The notes under the pieces were generated by a model, which made no database searches, was not told where the DNA came from, and was given only the letters and a program-made list of their open reading frames with translations. From positions 124,001 through 188,000 of the forward strand of contig DATJAY010000035.1 of NCBI GenBank assembly GCA_035515795.1: a DNA stretch of 64,000 bases, written 5' to 3'. The position numbers were made by a program, and so were the translations under genes. Every line of letters begins with the position of its first letter. Position 1 is the stretch's first letter. Positions 35,825 through 44,670 of the stretch are shown one piece after another. The stretch is from Candidatus Acidiferrales bacterium. GTDB taxonomy: Bacteria > Bacteroidota > Ignavibacteria > Kryptoniales > JAKASW01.

Positions 35825-36232
35825 CTATTTCTTCTTCTCGCTCAATTCCACGAGGACTCCGCCTGTCGTCCTCGGATGTATAAACGCAATCAGATGTCCA
35901 TCCGCTCCCAAACGAGGCTGTTCGTCGATGAGTTGAAATCCTGCCGCCTTCAGACGAGAGAGCTCCGACCTGATATCCTTGACCTCAAAGCAGATGTGGT
36001 GAATTCCCTCCCCGCGCTTTTGTATAAATTTGGAGATCGTGGATGATGGATCGGTAGGACCGGCGAGCTCGATCTTTGATTCGCCTATCGGAATCATTCC
36101 CACGCGCACTTTTTGGTCGGGTACCTCCTCGATCAATTGAACTTCGTTCCCCACAAGGGTTTCGAACGCTTTTTTTGCCACTTCCAAATTTTCAACGGCA
36201 ATGGCAATGTGGCTGATTTTAAGAAAACTCAT
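35825..36232 (-). CDS. mce: Methylmalonyl-CoA epimerase
   Basis: A 135-residue vicinal-oxygen-chelate (glyoxalase-fold) protein. Two VOC repeats contain the metal ligands: His8 in HIAIAVENL, Glu in IELAGP, His in GIHHICFEV and Glu in VLVELSE. This is the methylmalonyl-CoA epimerase pattern, converting (S)- and (R)-methylmalonyl-CoA in propionate metabolism. The mutase genes are not in the window. The ATG at 36232 follows GGAGGTAATC; an in-frame start at 36364 was rejected. Confidence 0.9.
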   Translation of the reverse strand: MSFLKISHIAIAVENLEVAKKAFETLVGNEVQLIEEVPDQKVRVGMIPIGESKIELAGPTDPSSTISKFIQKRGEGIHHICFEVKDIRSELSRLKAAGFQLIDEQPRLGADGHLIAFIHPRTTGGVLVELSEKKK

Positions 36233-36376
36233 GATTACCTCCAGAAAAGTTTTTTCATTGAATATGCCGGAGCGTTCCGAACCGGCTCGCGACAGTGTAA
36301 GAAAGATATTTTTTCGTGAAAAAGTTCCGATATAAAAAGTAATATTCGGAGGCCTCGCTATCAAGAAGGATCAAAT

Positions 36377-36997
36377 ATGCCGGTGAACGTTTTTGACTGG
36401 TTTCTCGTACCCTACCTGTCGCAGGACCAAAAGGCCGGACTCGTCGCCTCCGGCGATCCCGTACGATACGGGACAATTTTCCTGTCATTGGAAAAAATAA
36501 ATACTGATAATATCCCCGGCTCCATTGCCGAGTGCGGAGTCTACAAAGGAGTCCTGAGTAAATTCCTCCACAAGGTATTTCCCGAGCGACAACTTTTTCT
36601 TTTCGACACTTTCCGGGGATTCGACACTCGCGATCCCAGCGCAGCGTCAGATGACAGATTTAAAGATACGTCTGTTGAGAGCGTTTTGGATTACATTGGG
36701 GACACCACCAATATCGTGGTTCGAAAAGGCTATTTCCCTGAAACTGCAACCGGATTGGAAAACGAAAAATTTTCATTCGTGATGGTTGACTTCGACAAAT
36801 ATGAGCCGACCCTTGCTGCATTAGATTTCTTTTATCCGCGCACCCACAAAGGCGGGTTCATCTTTGTTCACGATTACAATAGTCCGGAATCGGATTGGGG
36901 ATGTTCAAAAGCTCTCAATCTGTTCTTGTCGGATAAGCCCGAAAAGCCTGTATCGATCCCCGACTCCTGGGGAACCGCCCTCTTCAGAAAAATCTGA
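36377..36997 (+). CDS. TylF/MycF-type O-methyltransferase
   Basis: A 206-residue SAM-dependent methyltransferase. The SAM loop is IAECGVYKGVLSKFL (about 50-64), the acidic strand FLFDTFRGFDTRD near 73-85, and the metal/acid motif FVMVDFDKYEPT and FVHDYNSP follow. TylF family members methylate sugar hydroxyls in natural products, but many stand-alone copies act on surface sugars or are unassigned. AAGGA precedes the ATG. It is divergent from the epimerase and has no biosynthetic neighbours. Confidence 0.82.
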   Translation: MPVNVFDWFLVPYLSQDQKAGLVASGDPVRYGTIFLSLEKINTDNIPGSIAECGVYKGVLSKFLHKVFPERQLFLFDTFRGFDTRDPSAASDDRFKDTSVESVLDYIGDTTNIVVRKGYFPETATGLENEKFSFVMVDFDKYEPTLAALDFFYPRTHKGGFIFVHDYNSPESDWGCSKALNLFLSDKPEKPVSIPDSWGTALFRKI

Positions 36998-37133
36998 CGC
37001 CAATCTTATCTCCTTTTGCTTAGGCAGACGGTAGTAACAGTATCCACAGTTTCAAAATTTCTCGGTACCACTTTGCATAAGTGGAATCTTCACCTGTCAT
37101 GGGCTTGTTGAAAAGAGAAAGAGGACAACAACA

Positions 37134-37859
37134 ATGACCACCATAACCGAAATTGCTCCGGATGTTTTTCGTGTCTCGACGTTTCTGTCCGACGGAAACA
37201 TACAGATGAATCAATTTCTTGTCAGAGACGAAGAACCGCTTCTATGGCACACGGGACAAAAATATTTATTCGCGGAAGTGCGGGAAGGCATAAGCAAGCT
37301 GATCGACCCGACGAAGCTTCGTTGGATCGGGTTCAGCCATTTCGAGCCTGACGAATGCGGCTCGCTGAACAATTGGTTTGAAATCGCTCCTTCGTCCAAT
37401 GCATTCTGCAGTCTTGTCGGCGCAAATGTGAACATGAGAGACTTTGCATCTCACCCTGTGCGCGGCATGACACACAACGAAGCGCTGCCAACGGGAAAAT
37501 ACAAATTCCGTTTTCAATCTACTCCGCACCTCCCTCATGGCTGGGATGCCGGACTGCTGTTTGAAGAAACAAACAGGACGTTGTTTTGTTCCGACCTGTT
37601 CCACCAGTTCGGAAATCCTGCTGCTCTAACCGGATCCGACATTGTAGGAGAGGCAAAGAAGCATCTCCTCAATATTGAATCGGGACCATTCGCGAATTAT
37701 ATCCCTTATACGGTAAATACCGAACGACAATTAAATTCTCTTGCCGATCTAGAACCGGCGACACTCGCCATCATGCATGGGTCAAGTTTTGCGGGGAATT
37801 GCGAAGAGAGTCTGCACCAGTATTCAATGACGATTAAGGAAATACTGGGAAGAAAATAA
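37134..37859 (+). CDS. Stand-alone diiron metallo-beta-lactamase (ODP-like) protein
   Basis: A 241-residue metallo-beta-lactamase-fold protein related to the diiron domain of flavodiiron proteins. All six expected ligands are visible: His69, Glu71 and Asp73 in SHFEPDECG, His132 or His135 in PHLPHGWD, Asp154 in CSDLF, and His215 in MHGSS. The flavodoxin domain is absent. Comparable stand-alone domains (ODP) bind O2 or NO as sensors. Whether it reduces or senses O2 needs testing. It is followed by a SpoIIE-type phosphatase gene 159 bases later. Confidence 0.82.
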   Translation: MTTITEIAPDVFRVSTFLSDGNIQMNQFLVRDEEPLLWHTGQKYLFAEVREGISKLIDPTKLRWIGFSHFEPDECGSLNNWFEIAPSSNAFCSLVGANVNMRDFASHPVRGMTHNEALPTGKYKFRFQSTPHLPHGWDAGLLFEETNRTLFCSDLFHQFGNPAALTGSDIVGEAKKHLLNIESGPFANYIPYTVNTERQLNSLADLEPATLAIMHGSSFAGNCEESLHQYSMTIKEILGRK

Positions 37860-38018
37860 TTTTTAGAATCCGGGGGCGCTCAAATAAAGAGGTTTTCGGT
37901 ATGCTGAATGTATTGGATAAACTCCGCTAAAAGAAGTAACTTTCATCGGATCACGATGGAGTGCTGAAACAACTCGCCTTATAAATCGTTGTCTTTCATA
38001 AACACAAACCATGACAAA

Positions 38019-39128
38019 ATGACCGACAAAAACAAACGGACCGATAGGGATCACGTTCTCAGGAAGACGATCGTAAGCGATTTCACGGAAGGCAACATAC
38101 TTGAATCCTTGCGCCGCGATTTCAAAGAACTCTACAGTTTCTATATCGACGGCGAGACTCAGGAGAGGCTCAAATCCGAAACGCGGTTCAAACGGTTTGT
38201 CCATGCATCGTGGTACCTGTTAAAAAATCTGATCCTCAAACTCACTCCCGCGAGAAGATTCCTCCTTCTGTTAAGTATCGCCTTCTTTTTGTTCAATGAC
38301 GCGAGTATTTCAGATAAAAATTTTCACATCTCTATTCACAATAATATCATCAGTTACTTTCTTCTCCTTTTGGTCTTGATGCTTGAATTGAAAGACAAGC
38401 TTCTTGCCCACGATGAACTACGAATCGGCCGGACCGTCCAGAAGGCGCTGCTTCCCGAGGAGAACCCTACTCTCTCAGGATGGTCGATCTGGCTTTTCAC
38501 GAGACCTGCTAACGATGTCGGCGGTGATCTCGTGGATTACGTAAATCTTGACGGCAATCGTCTCGGACTTGCACTCGGCGACGTAGCAGGAAAAGGACTG
38601 GGTGCCGCTCTCCTTATGTCAAAGCTTCAATCGACGCTGCGCGCGATTGCGCCAGACTATGAATCTCTGTCCGAACTCGGAGAAAGAATAAATACAATAT
38701 TCTGCCGCGACAGCCTGCCGAACAAGTTTGCAACGCTGGTTTACATCGAGCTCGCAGAAAATTCCGGTAGCGTGCGCCTGCTGAATGCCGGCCACTTGCC
38801 GCCGCTCGTGCTGCGCGGGAGCAACCTGGAAGAACTCTCTCGCGGTGCACCCGCTCTCGGATTGCTCAAGACCTCAAAATTCGAAGAGCAGAAAATCGAA
38901 ATGAACCCGGGCGATTTGCTGGTTGCTTACTCGGACGGTGTCACGGAAGCCCGCAATGAGAGGGATGAGTTCTTCGGAGATCAGCGATTGAGATCGATAA
39001 TCGGTAAGTCTGCCGGAATTTCCCCTGACAGAGTCGGCGAGAGAATCCTGGAAAACGTGGAACGCTTTGTTGGAGAGGCGCCGCGCAGTGACGATCTATC
39101 GATGGTGATAATAAAAAGGTGGAGCTGA
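38019..39128 (+). CDS. Membrane-bound SpoIIE/RsbU-type PP2C phosphatase
   Basis: A 369-residue protein. The N-terminal cytoplasmic part (about 1-75) is unassigned. Two hydrophobic segments (about 80-97 and 110-126) give a membrane hairpin. A helical linker (AHDELRIGRTVQKALLPEENP) leads into a PP2C domain with DVGGDLVDY, LALGDVAGKGLGAALLMS, LLNAGHLPPL and LVAYSDGVTEARN. These Mn-binding Asp motifs indicate a Ser/Thr phosphatase that usually acts on an anti-anti-sigma protein. No STAS or anti-sigma kinase gene is nearby. The ATG at 38019 is preferred to the TTG at 37989, though the SD is poor. Confidence 0.88.
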   Translation: MTDKNKRTDRDHVLRKTIVSDFTEGNILESLRRDFKELYSFYIDGETQERLKSETRFKRFVHASWYLLKNLILKLTPARRFLLLLSIAFFLFNDASISDKNFHISIHNNIISYFLLLLVLMLELKDKLLAHDELRIGRTVQKALLPEENPTLSGWSIWLFTRPANDVGGDLVDYVNLDGNRLGLALGDVAGKGLGAALLMSKLQSTLRAIAPDYESLSELGERINTIFCRDSLPNKFATLVYIELAENSGSVRLLNAGHLPPLVLRGSNLEELSRGAPALGLLKTSKFEEQKIEMNPGDLLVAYSDGVTEARNERDEFFGDQRLRSIIGKSAGISPDRVGERILENVERFVGEAPRSDDLSMVIIKRWS

Positions 39129-39174
39129 AAACAAAAACTGAAATTGCCTCCTCTAGCCTTACGCGGTCCTTAAG

Positions 39175-39945
39175 CTAGATCATCCCTATCTCGTTTTGTT
39201 GGATCCATCCTTCTTTGCCGTCCTGCAGTCTTATTTTGACCCAGCTTTCAACTCGATCCAATTCTCTCACTTTCAATCCTTCATGGATCACGAATGCGTC
39301 ATTGCTCGTGGAATCCGGCGCCAGCTTCACCACGGTGGTCGGTTCAAGCACGACGGCATTCTTAACCGTGAGCGCTCTGTTCGCCGAGACAATCCAGAGT
39401 GCCGCAGTAATTATCAGAAACAACGCCGATATCAAACCGGAATAGACGGAATATTTCTGGAGGTTCAAACCCCTCGCAAAAAAATACAGACCGATGGAAA
39501 CCAGAAGAAGGAGGTAAAAAAGATAAACCGCAAAAGTCCAGCCTGATTCCGGGAACAAGGCAAGAATACTTTCCCACCATTGAAACAAAAAGAACTTCGG
39601 CAATGTGTCGATCTTATCCACCGTTTTAGTATTTGCAATTGCAAGATTATGCAGTACATCGTCATCGCCGGGTGAAATCTCCAGGGCTTTCTCGTAAAAC
39701 AAAATCGCGTAGCCTATTTTTCCCTCACGGTAATAAGAGTTGCCGAGGTTGTAATATAACGAAGTACCGACATAGCCCATGTTGATGACATTCTGATATG
39801 CTTCGACCGCTTGTTCATATTGCTTGTTCTGGTAGAACTGATTTCCCTGCTTCATCAAATCGTCCGCCTCCGAGGCAAAAACGAAATCAGAAATCAGGAA
39901 AAGAAGAAATGCGGTCGCCGAAAGAAATTTTATTTTATCAAACAT
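39175..39945 (-). CDS. batE: BatE-like TPR/SH3 membrane protein
   Basis: A 256-residue protein with a signal peptide ending near VFAS. TPR repeats (about 25-105) with NLGNSYYREGKIGYAILFYEKALEI-type pattern follow, then two membrane helices (about 138-158 and 168-185). A C-terminal bacterial SH3 domain (about 195-255) ends ESWVKIRLQDGKEGWI. The order matches BatE of Bacteroidota aerotolerance operons. It is the last gene of the bat operon and overlaps batD by 8 bases. Confidence 0.88.
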   Translation of the reverse strand: MFDKIKFLSATAFLLFLISDFVFASEADDLMKQGNQFYQNKQYEQAVEAYQNVINMGYVGTSLYYNLGNSYYREGKIGYAILFYEKALEISPGDDDVLHNLAIANTKTVDKIDTLPKFFLFQWWESILALFPESGWTFAVYLFYLLLLVSIGLYFFARGLNLQKYSVYSGLISALFLIITAALWIVSANRALTVKNAVVLEPTTVVKLAPDSTSNDAFVIHEGLKVRELDRVESWVKIRLQDGKEGWIQQNEIGMI

Positions 39946-41767
39946 GTTTCCTCACGGACATAAATTTTTCTATCCCGATTATGACCCGGGTCAATTCATT
40001 GTACATGTCGTTCATCGCGGCTTTGCCATCGCCTCCGGGAGCGAACCTGGCGAACTCACATTTTTCTATGCAGTCTTTCAGATTGACAATTAGCTGGGCG
40101 TCGATGTTTCTTCTCTGAAGCTCGCCGACCGCCCTCTCCAGCGAGATTTCAGATTTGGGAATATGGAGCTTGTCTTCGAGATAGCCGAAAAGAGCTTGCG
40201 AGATCTCGGCGTAGAATCCGGCTTGATTGTTGGATTCCATCAATACACTCGCAGTCTTGAAACGCTTGCGCGCAATCTTCTCCGCGCGGCGATAACGAAC
40301 AAGCTGGACATTTCCCGAAAGTCTATCTTGCTTCCTCTTCCAGGTTACCAGTCCGCCAAGTACAAAAAGAGGTACAACCGTGGCAGTCCAAAAGCCGAAT
40401 CCGAATAATTGAATTTCGCTCGCCTTTCTCAAATCATCGTCGGAAGTTTTAATATATCTGATGTCCTGACCTAAAAGTTTTATTTCCTCCTTTGTATATC
40501 CGGCTATTTCTGTGCTATTCGTACCGGATCCTTCCTCTACATTGATCGAGTAAGCCGGAGTTGAAAGAGTGACATAAGATCTTTTTGCCGGACTGAAATA
40601 AGAAAACTGAATCGGGGAGATCTTCTTCAAACCGGCAACCCGCGGAACTATCAGGTATTCAAAACTTTTCGAGCCGGAGACCGTTCCCGTTCTGTCAATT
40701 TGCTCGGACGTTTTGGGCTCATATTTATCAAATCCTGGAGGCAGCTCGACTTCGGGCATGTTTAAGAGCTGAATGTTTCCCTGTCCGCTTAAATTGATTT
40801 TCAGAGTGAGCGGTTCGTTCGTTTTCACATCTGTCGGATTGATCTGAGAAGAAAGCGAATAGTCGCCAACCGCTCCGTTAAATGACCTGGGGATGTTCTC
40901 CGATGGGAGAGCGATCACGTGCAGCTTCACCGTGTTGGACCTCGCGGTGTAATTAACCGTCTGGACGCTATTGAAAAAGGGGTCATTGAAAAACTGGTCG
41001 AAGATGTCTCCGCCGCCTCTTTGTTTCGATTGAACCTGAACCGGGACATCCAAAACAAGCGGCGTGACAGAAAGTTCGCCGAGCTGATTTGGAAACAGGG
41101 CAACTTTCTTCAGGAGACCGACTCTATACTGTTTCCCGTCGTACATTTGCGTTGCGAACGAAATCGTGTTTGGTACATTTATCTCTTCGACCCAGAATCC
41201 TTCGTAAGAGGGAAGTTTCGACACCTGCAACTGCGAGGCGATGCTTAATCGCGTAAACAACTTATATGTCACCGTCACTTGCTCACCCATGTAGACCTTT
41301 TGTTTATCTACGGTAGCGAGAATGAAAAGGTTGTCTCCAATATCTCTTGTCGCATTGTTTCCCGTTGAGCTTGCAGACTGCTTGGCTTGTCCCCTTATGA
41401 CGGTAACTTCAAGCAGCTGGGTAGTGAAGGTCTTTCCACCGTAGTTTATCTCAGCGGGTCCGATCGTGAATTTGCCCGTGTTTCTTGCCCGCAGGTAGTA
41501 TGAATATGTTGCGGAAGCCGAGACGGCGCCGTTTATGATCGACATGCTCGTCGATTGGTTCGGGCCGGAGAGAACCATGAAGCCGTTGAAGTCCGGAGGG
41601 TTGAAACTCTTAATTCCATTTACGTCCTTCCCGGAAAACGTAAACGATACCTGGAACTGGTTGTCCACACCGACGGTCGAGTTGTCGACCGATGCGGTAA
41701 AGGTCTGAGCTGATACCACAGACGATACAAAAGACAACGCCGCTAATATTTTTACTATTGACTTCAT
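39938..41767 (-). CDS. batD: BatD oxygen-tolerance protein
   Basis: A 609-residue periplasmic protein. A signal peptide (cleavage after VSAQ) precedes a large beta-rich BatD domain. A membrane segment lies near 455-475 (FWTATVVPLFVLGGLVTW) and a cytoplasmic helical tail of about 130 residues follows. Family members are required for aerotolerance with BatA/B/C/E, but their biochemistry is not known. It overlaps batE by 8 bases and lies 70 bases downstream of batC across a word-like fold-back spacer. Confidence 0.9.
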   Translation of the reverse strand: MKSIVKILAALSFVSSVVSAQTFTASVDNSTVGVDNQFQVSFTFSGKDVNGIKSFNPPDFNGFMVLSGPNQSTSMSIINGAVSASATYSYYLRARNTGKFTIGPAEINYGGKTFTTQLLEVTVIRGQAKQSASSTGNNATRDIGDNLFILATVDKQKVYMGEQVTVTYKLFTRLSIASQLQVSKLPSYEGFWVEEINVPNTISFATQMYDGKQYRVGLLKKVALFPNQLGELSVTPLVLDVPVQVQSKQRGGGDIFDQFFNDPFFNSVQTVNYTARSNTVKLHVIALPSENIPRSFNGAVGDYSLSSQINPTDVKTNEPLTLKINLSGQGNIQLLNMPEVELPPGFDKYEPKTSEQIDRTGTVSGSKSFEYLIVPRVAGLKKISPIQFSYFSPAKRSYVTLSTPAYSINVEEGSGTNSTEIAGYTKEEIKLLGQDIRYIKTSDDDLRKASEIQLFGFGFWTATVVPLFVLGGLVTWKRKQDRLSGNVQLVRYRRAEKIARKRFKTASVLMESNNQAGFYAEISQALFGYLEDKLHIPKSEISLERAVGELQRRNIDAQLIVNLKDCIEKCEFARFAPGGDGKAAMNDMYNELTRVIIGIEKFMSVRKHV

Positions 41768-41837
41768 AATGCGTCAGGAGCTCAGAAGCAGGAGGCGAGA
41801 AAGCAAAACCGCTCGCTTCCGGCGTCCTGTTTTTCAT
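41768..41837. repeat. Word-like fold-back spacer between batC and batD
   Basis: The 70-base junction is built of AGGAG, CAGAAG, CAGGAGG and GAGAAAGC words. Parts fold back: GCGAG/CTCGC in the middle and CAGGA/TCCTG outside. No gene is seen. Confidence 0.35.
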
Positions 41838-42542
41838 TCACCAGTCTTTGTCCGTCTTGACCGGCTGTCCTTTCATTTTCCTTAGCTGTTTCTGGAGATT
41901 TTTCTCGTCATTGTTTAATGCATTGAAAATCGACTCTGCCTGATCTTTCGAGATCTTTGGCGGTGGCTGCTGCGCCTGCTGATTTTGTTGTTGATTTTTC
42001 CTGTCGTTCTTGTTCTGTTGATCCTGATTGTTCTTGTTCTGTTCTTTGTTCTGATCGTTTTTATTCTGATCCTGGTTATTCTTGTTGTTTTTGTTCTGTT
42101 GGTTTTGATTTTTCAGTAAATCGAGTGCATAGGAAAGATTGTATTTAGTAGGTTCATCGTTCGGATTCAGCTTTAGTGATTCAATGTAGGCACCGACGCT
42201 CTCCTTGATCTTTTGATCTTTCAGGAGCGCATTGCCCATATTGTGGTAGACTCTTGCCTTTAAATCGTTCGTGCCCGCTTTTGACAGCGCAGCGCCGTAT
42301 GATTTCATCGCCTCGTCGTATTTTCCTTCCTTGTAGTATGAATCACCGAGGTCGAAGTTCGCCTGAAAATTCTCCGGAGATTTTTCCAAACCCTTTTTAA
42401 ACTCAACTTCGGAATCGATGTATTTGCCGCCATGATACAGATCGACTCCCTTGTTCACTGAAGACCGCGTGCTCTGGGCAAACAAGTCTCCGTAAATAAG
42501 CATGATTGCCAGAACCAGAAAATATTTCATCGATTCATTCAC
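41838..42542 (-). CDS. batC: BatC-like TPR protein with Asn/Gln-rich segment
   Basis: A 234-residue exported or membrane-anchored protein with a signal segment at about 6-22. TPR repeats (about 28-142) contain FDLGDSYYKEGKYDEAMKSY and NMGNALLKDQKIKES. Residues 145-192 are almost entirely Asn, Gln, Lys and Asp (KNNQDQNKND-like units), and the C-terminus is charged. BatC family TPR proteins are scaffold candidates in the aerotolerance machinery. The start is GTG at 42542 with GGAG ten bases upstream; an ATG at 42530 is possible. The gene is seven bases after batB. Confidence 0.85.
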   Translation of the reverse strand: MNESMKYFLVLAIMLIYGDLFAQSTRSSVNKGVDLYHGGKYIDSEVEFKKGLEKSPENFQANFDLGDSYYKEGKYDEAMKSYGAALSKAGTNDLKARVYHNMGNALLKDQKIKESVGAYIESLKLNPNDEPTKYNLSYALDLLKNQNQQNKNNKNNQDQNKNDQNKEQNKNNQDQQNKNDRKNQQQNQQAQQPPPKISKDQAESIFNALNNDEKNLQKQLRKMKGQPVKTDKDW

Positions 42543-42549
42543 TTTTTCA

Positions 42550-43590
42550 TTACTCCAGCCCCAGTTTCTTACTCAAGACACCAAAAATACGAGATTTTCT
42601 TTCCACCATGAAAAACTCCATCAGTAATAAAATAAGCGCCGGCGATAAAAAATAATAAAACCTGTCCTCGTAGTCAGTAATTTTTTTCTCTCCGAACTCC
42701 GTCTTTTTTATCTTCGACAAATTTTGATAGATGAGATCGAGCTCATCTCTGTCATTGGCGCCCCTCAAATATTGTCCGCCGGTGCCGTCGGCAATATCTT
42801 TCAATGCAGCCTCGTCCAACTTCGTCAGAACTATATTTCCATTGATGTCCGCCTTGAAACCGGTTTGCTGGCCTTGACCGTTGTAAACCGGAATCGGGAC
42901 GCCGTTAGGAGATCCAAGTCCTATCGTATAAATAGTAATATTTTCTCTCTTTGCCTCGTCGATGGCATCCTGAAGATTCCCTTCATGATCTTCGCCGTCC
43001 GTAAAGATGACAGCAACTCTTTCGGTTTTAGACGAATGGTCAAACGATTTAGTTGCCAAATTTATTGCGGCAGCGATTGCCGTTCCCTGATCGGGCACCG
43101 TGTTGACGTCGGCAGCGGAAAGAAACAAATTTGCCGCGGAATAGTCGGAGGTCAGCGGAAACTGAATGAACGGCTCCCCCGCAAAAACGATCAGACCGAT
43201 CCTGTCACCTTCAAGCTTTTGTATGAGATTCGAAATCTCCAGCTTCGCTTTTTCCAATCTGCTCGGCTTGATGTCCTGCGCCTGCATGCTCAGCGAAACG
43301 TCGAGGAGAATATAAATGTCGATACCGGTCTCTTTAACATTTTCGATCTTGGTTCCGACTTGCGGGTCGGCAGCAGCGAGGATCAAGAACGCAATTGCGA
43401 GAATGATCAAGCCGAACCGGGTGATTTCTTTGACTTTGCTGAAGACCGGAAGAAGGATCGGCTGCAGTTTTTTGTCCGCGAATTTGTCCAGCAGCCTGTA
43501 TTTGTTCCGCGTCAAGTACCAAAAGGCAAAAATAATAAGCGGCAGCGAGTATAGTCCGTATAAATATTCTGGGTTTGCGAATCGAAACAT
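42550..43590 (-). CDS. batB: BatB von Willebrand factor A protein
   Basis: A 346-residue membrane protein with N-terminal hydrophobic segments (about 10-25 and 57-75). A VWA domain (about 88-290) has the MIDAS motif DVSLSM, and a C-terminal membrane segment lies near 315-333. MIDAS metal sites bind protein ligands. It is one of the two adjacent VWA proteins of the bat operon. A word-like 84-base spacer separates it from batA. Confidence 0.92.
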   Translation of the reverse strand: MFRFANPEYLYGLYSLPLIIFAFWYLTRNKYRLLDKFADKKLQPILLPVFSKVKEITRFGLIILAIAFLILAAADPQVGTKIENVKETGIDIYILLDVSLSMQAQDIKPSRLEKAKLEISNLIQKLEGDRIGLIVFAGEPFIQFPLTSDYSAANLFLSAADVNTVPDQGTAIAAAINLATKSFDHSSKTERVAVIFTDGEDHEGNLQDAIDEAKRENITIYTIGLGSPNGVPIPVYNGQGQQTGFKADINGNIVLTKLDEAALKDIADGTGGQYLRGANDRDELDLIYQNLSKIKKTEFGEKKITDYEDRFYYFLSPALILLLMEFFMVERKSRIFGVLSKKLGLE

Positions 43591-43674
43591 AGACTCAAGT
43601 CAAAAATAAAAAGCCAAACGTCGAAATGAAAAGGGCCCGCAAATGGTGTCGCTTTAGATTTTGAGTTTGACGTA
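43591..43674. repeat. Word-like spacer between batA and batB
   Basis: The plus strand reads ACTCAAGTCAAAAATAAAAAG, then GCCAAACGTC near the left end; the right end carries related words on the opposite strand (ATTTTGAGTTTGACG). The two ends therefore resemble inverted, diverged copies of one word set. No gene is seen. Confidence 0.35.
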
Positions 43675-44670
43675 TCATGGAATTGTTTTCAGAACCGTAT
43701 TCGACAGACCGAGTTCAAGCAAAAGTAAAATCAGTCCGGCATTCAGCCAGCCCGAAAAAAGTTCGGCGGCATTTCGGTAAGACGTGACTTCTATTCTCGA
43801 CTTTTCAAGCTGGTCGATCTTTTCATAAATTTCCTCCAGTGCTCTGTTGTTCGATGCGACGAAAGCCTGCCCGCCGGTAATGTCCGCAATATTTTTCAAA
43901 AGATTCTCGTCAATCGGGAACGCGATCATTTGGTAGCGAACTCCATAGGGGGTCTGGATCGGATAGGGAGCCTCGGCACCGGTCCCGATGCAGACGGTGT
44001 AAACACGAATTCCATAAGTCTTCGCAATTTCGGCCGCGGTCAGCGGGTCTATTTCACCCGCATTGTTTGCGCCGTCCGTCAAGAGTATGATCACTTTGCT
44101 TTTTGCTTTACCGTCTTTCAACCTCCCCACAGCATCGGCCAATCCATTCCCGATTGCCGTGCCGTCCTGGATCATTCCCGGTTCAATTTTCTGAAGGAGA
44201 TTTTCGAGTACCCGATGGTCGATCGTTATAGGACACTGGGTAAACGCGTCGCGAGAAAAGACGACCAAGCCGATCCTGTCGTTAGGCCGACCGTCGATAA
44301 ATTTTTCAGCAACGGCTTTAGCGGCTTCGACACGGTTGGGTTTGAAATCCTCCGAGATCATGCTTCCCGAGATGTCAAGCGCAATGACGATATCGATTCC
44401 CTCGGTCATTACGTTCCGGCCTGATGAAAAACTTTGCGGCCTTGCAAGCGCAATAATCAAGAGCGCTACCGCCACCGACCTCAGGACTATCGGTGCGTGA
44501 CGAAATTTTTCCTTCCACGAAGACGGAACTCGATTAAACACCCTCAATGAGGAATAAGTCACCGAGGGCTGTTTCGCGCTGCCGACTTTCCAATACCAAA
44601 GTATCATCGCGGGAATGATGGCGAGGAGAAGAAGAAGCCACGGATACGCAAACGTCACATCACCCAGCAT
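43675..44670 (-). CDS. batA: BatA von Willebrand factor A protein
   Basis: A 331-residue membrane protein: N-terminal TM helix at 9-26, a second at about 60-77, then a VWA domain (about 90-300). The intact MIDAS is DISGSM, with Thr and Asp motifs (LLTDGANNAGEID). A C-terminal TM helix follows near 308-325. It overlaps the upstream DUF4381-like gene by 11 bases. Family evidence links BatA to aerotolerance and stress resistance in Bacteroidota and spirochaetes. Confidence 0.93.
   Translation of the reverse strand: MLGDVTFAYPWLLLLLAIIPAMILWYWKVGSAKQPSVTYSSLRVFNRVPSSWKEKFRHAPIVLRSVAVALLIIALARPQSFSSGRNVMTEGIDIVIALDISGSMISEDFKPNRVEAAKAVAEKFIDGRPNDRIGLVVFSRDAFTQCPITIDHRVLENLLQKIEPGMIQDGTAIGNGLADAVGRLKDGKAKSKVIILLTDGANNAGEIDPLTAAEIAKTYGIRVYTVCIGTGAEAPYPIQTPYGVRYQMIAFPIDENLLKNIADITGGQAFVASNNRALEEIYEKIDQLEKSRIEVTSYRNAAELFSGWLNAGLILLLLELGLSNTVLKTIP

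Noticed and set aside
42724-43554. 276-residue plus-strand frame over batB
   Set aside because: Antisense shadow; the composition is rich in Arg, Gln and Asn with no domain.
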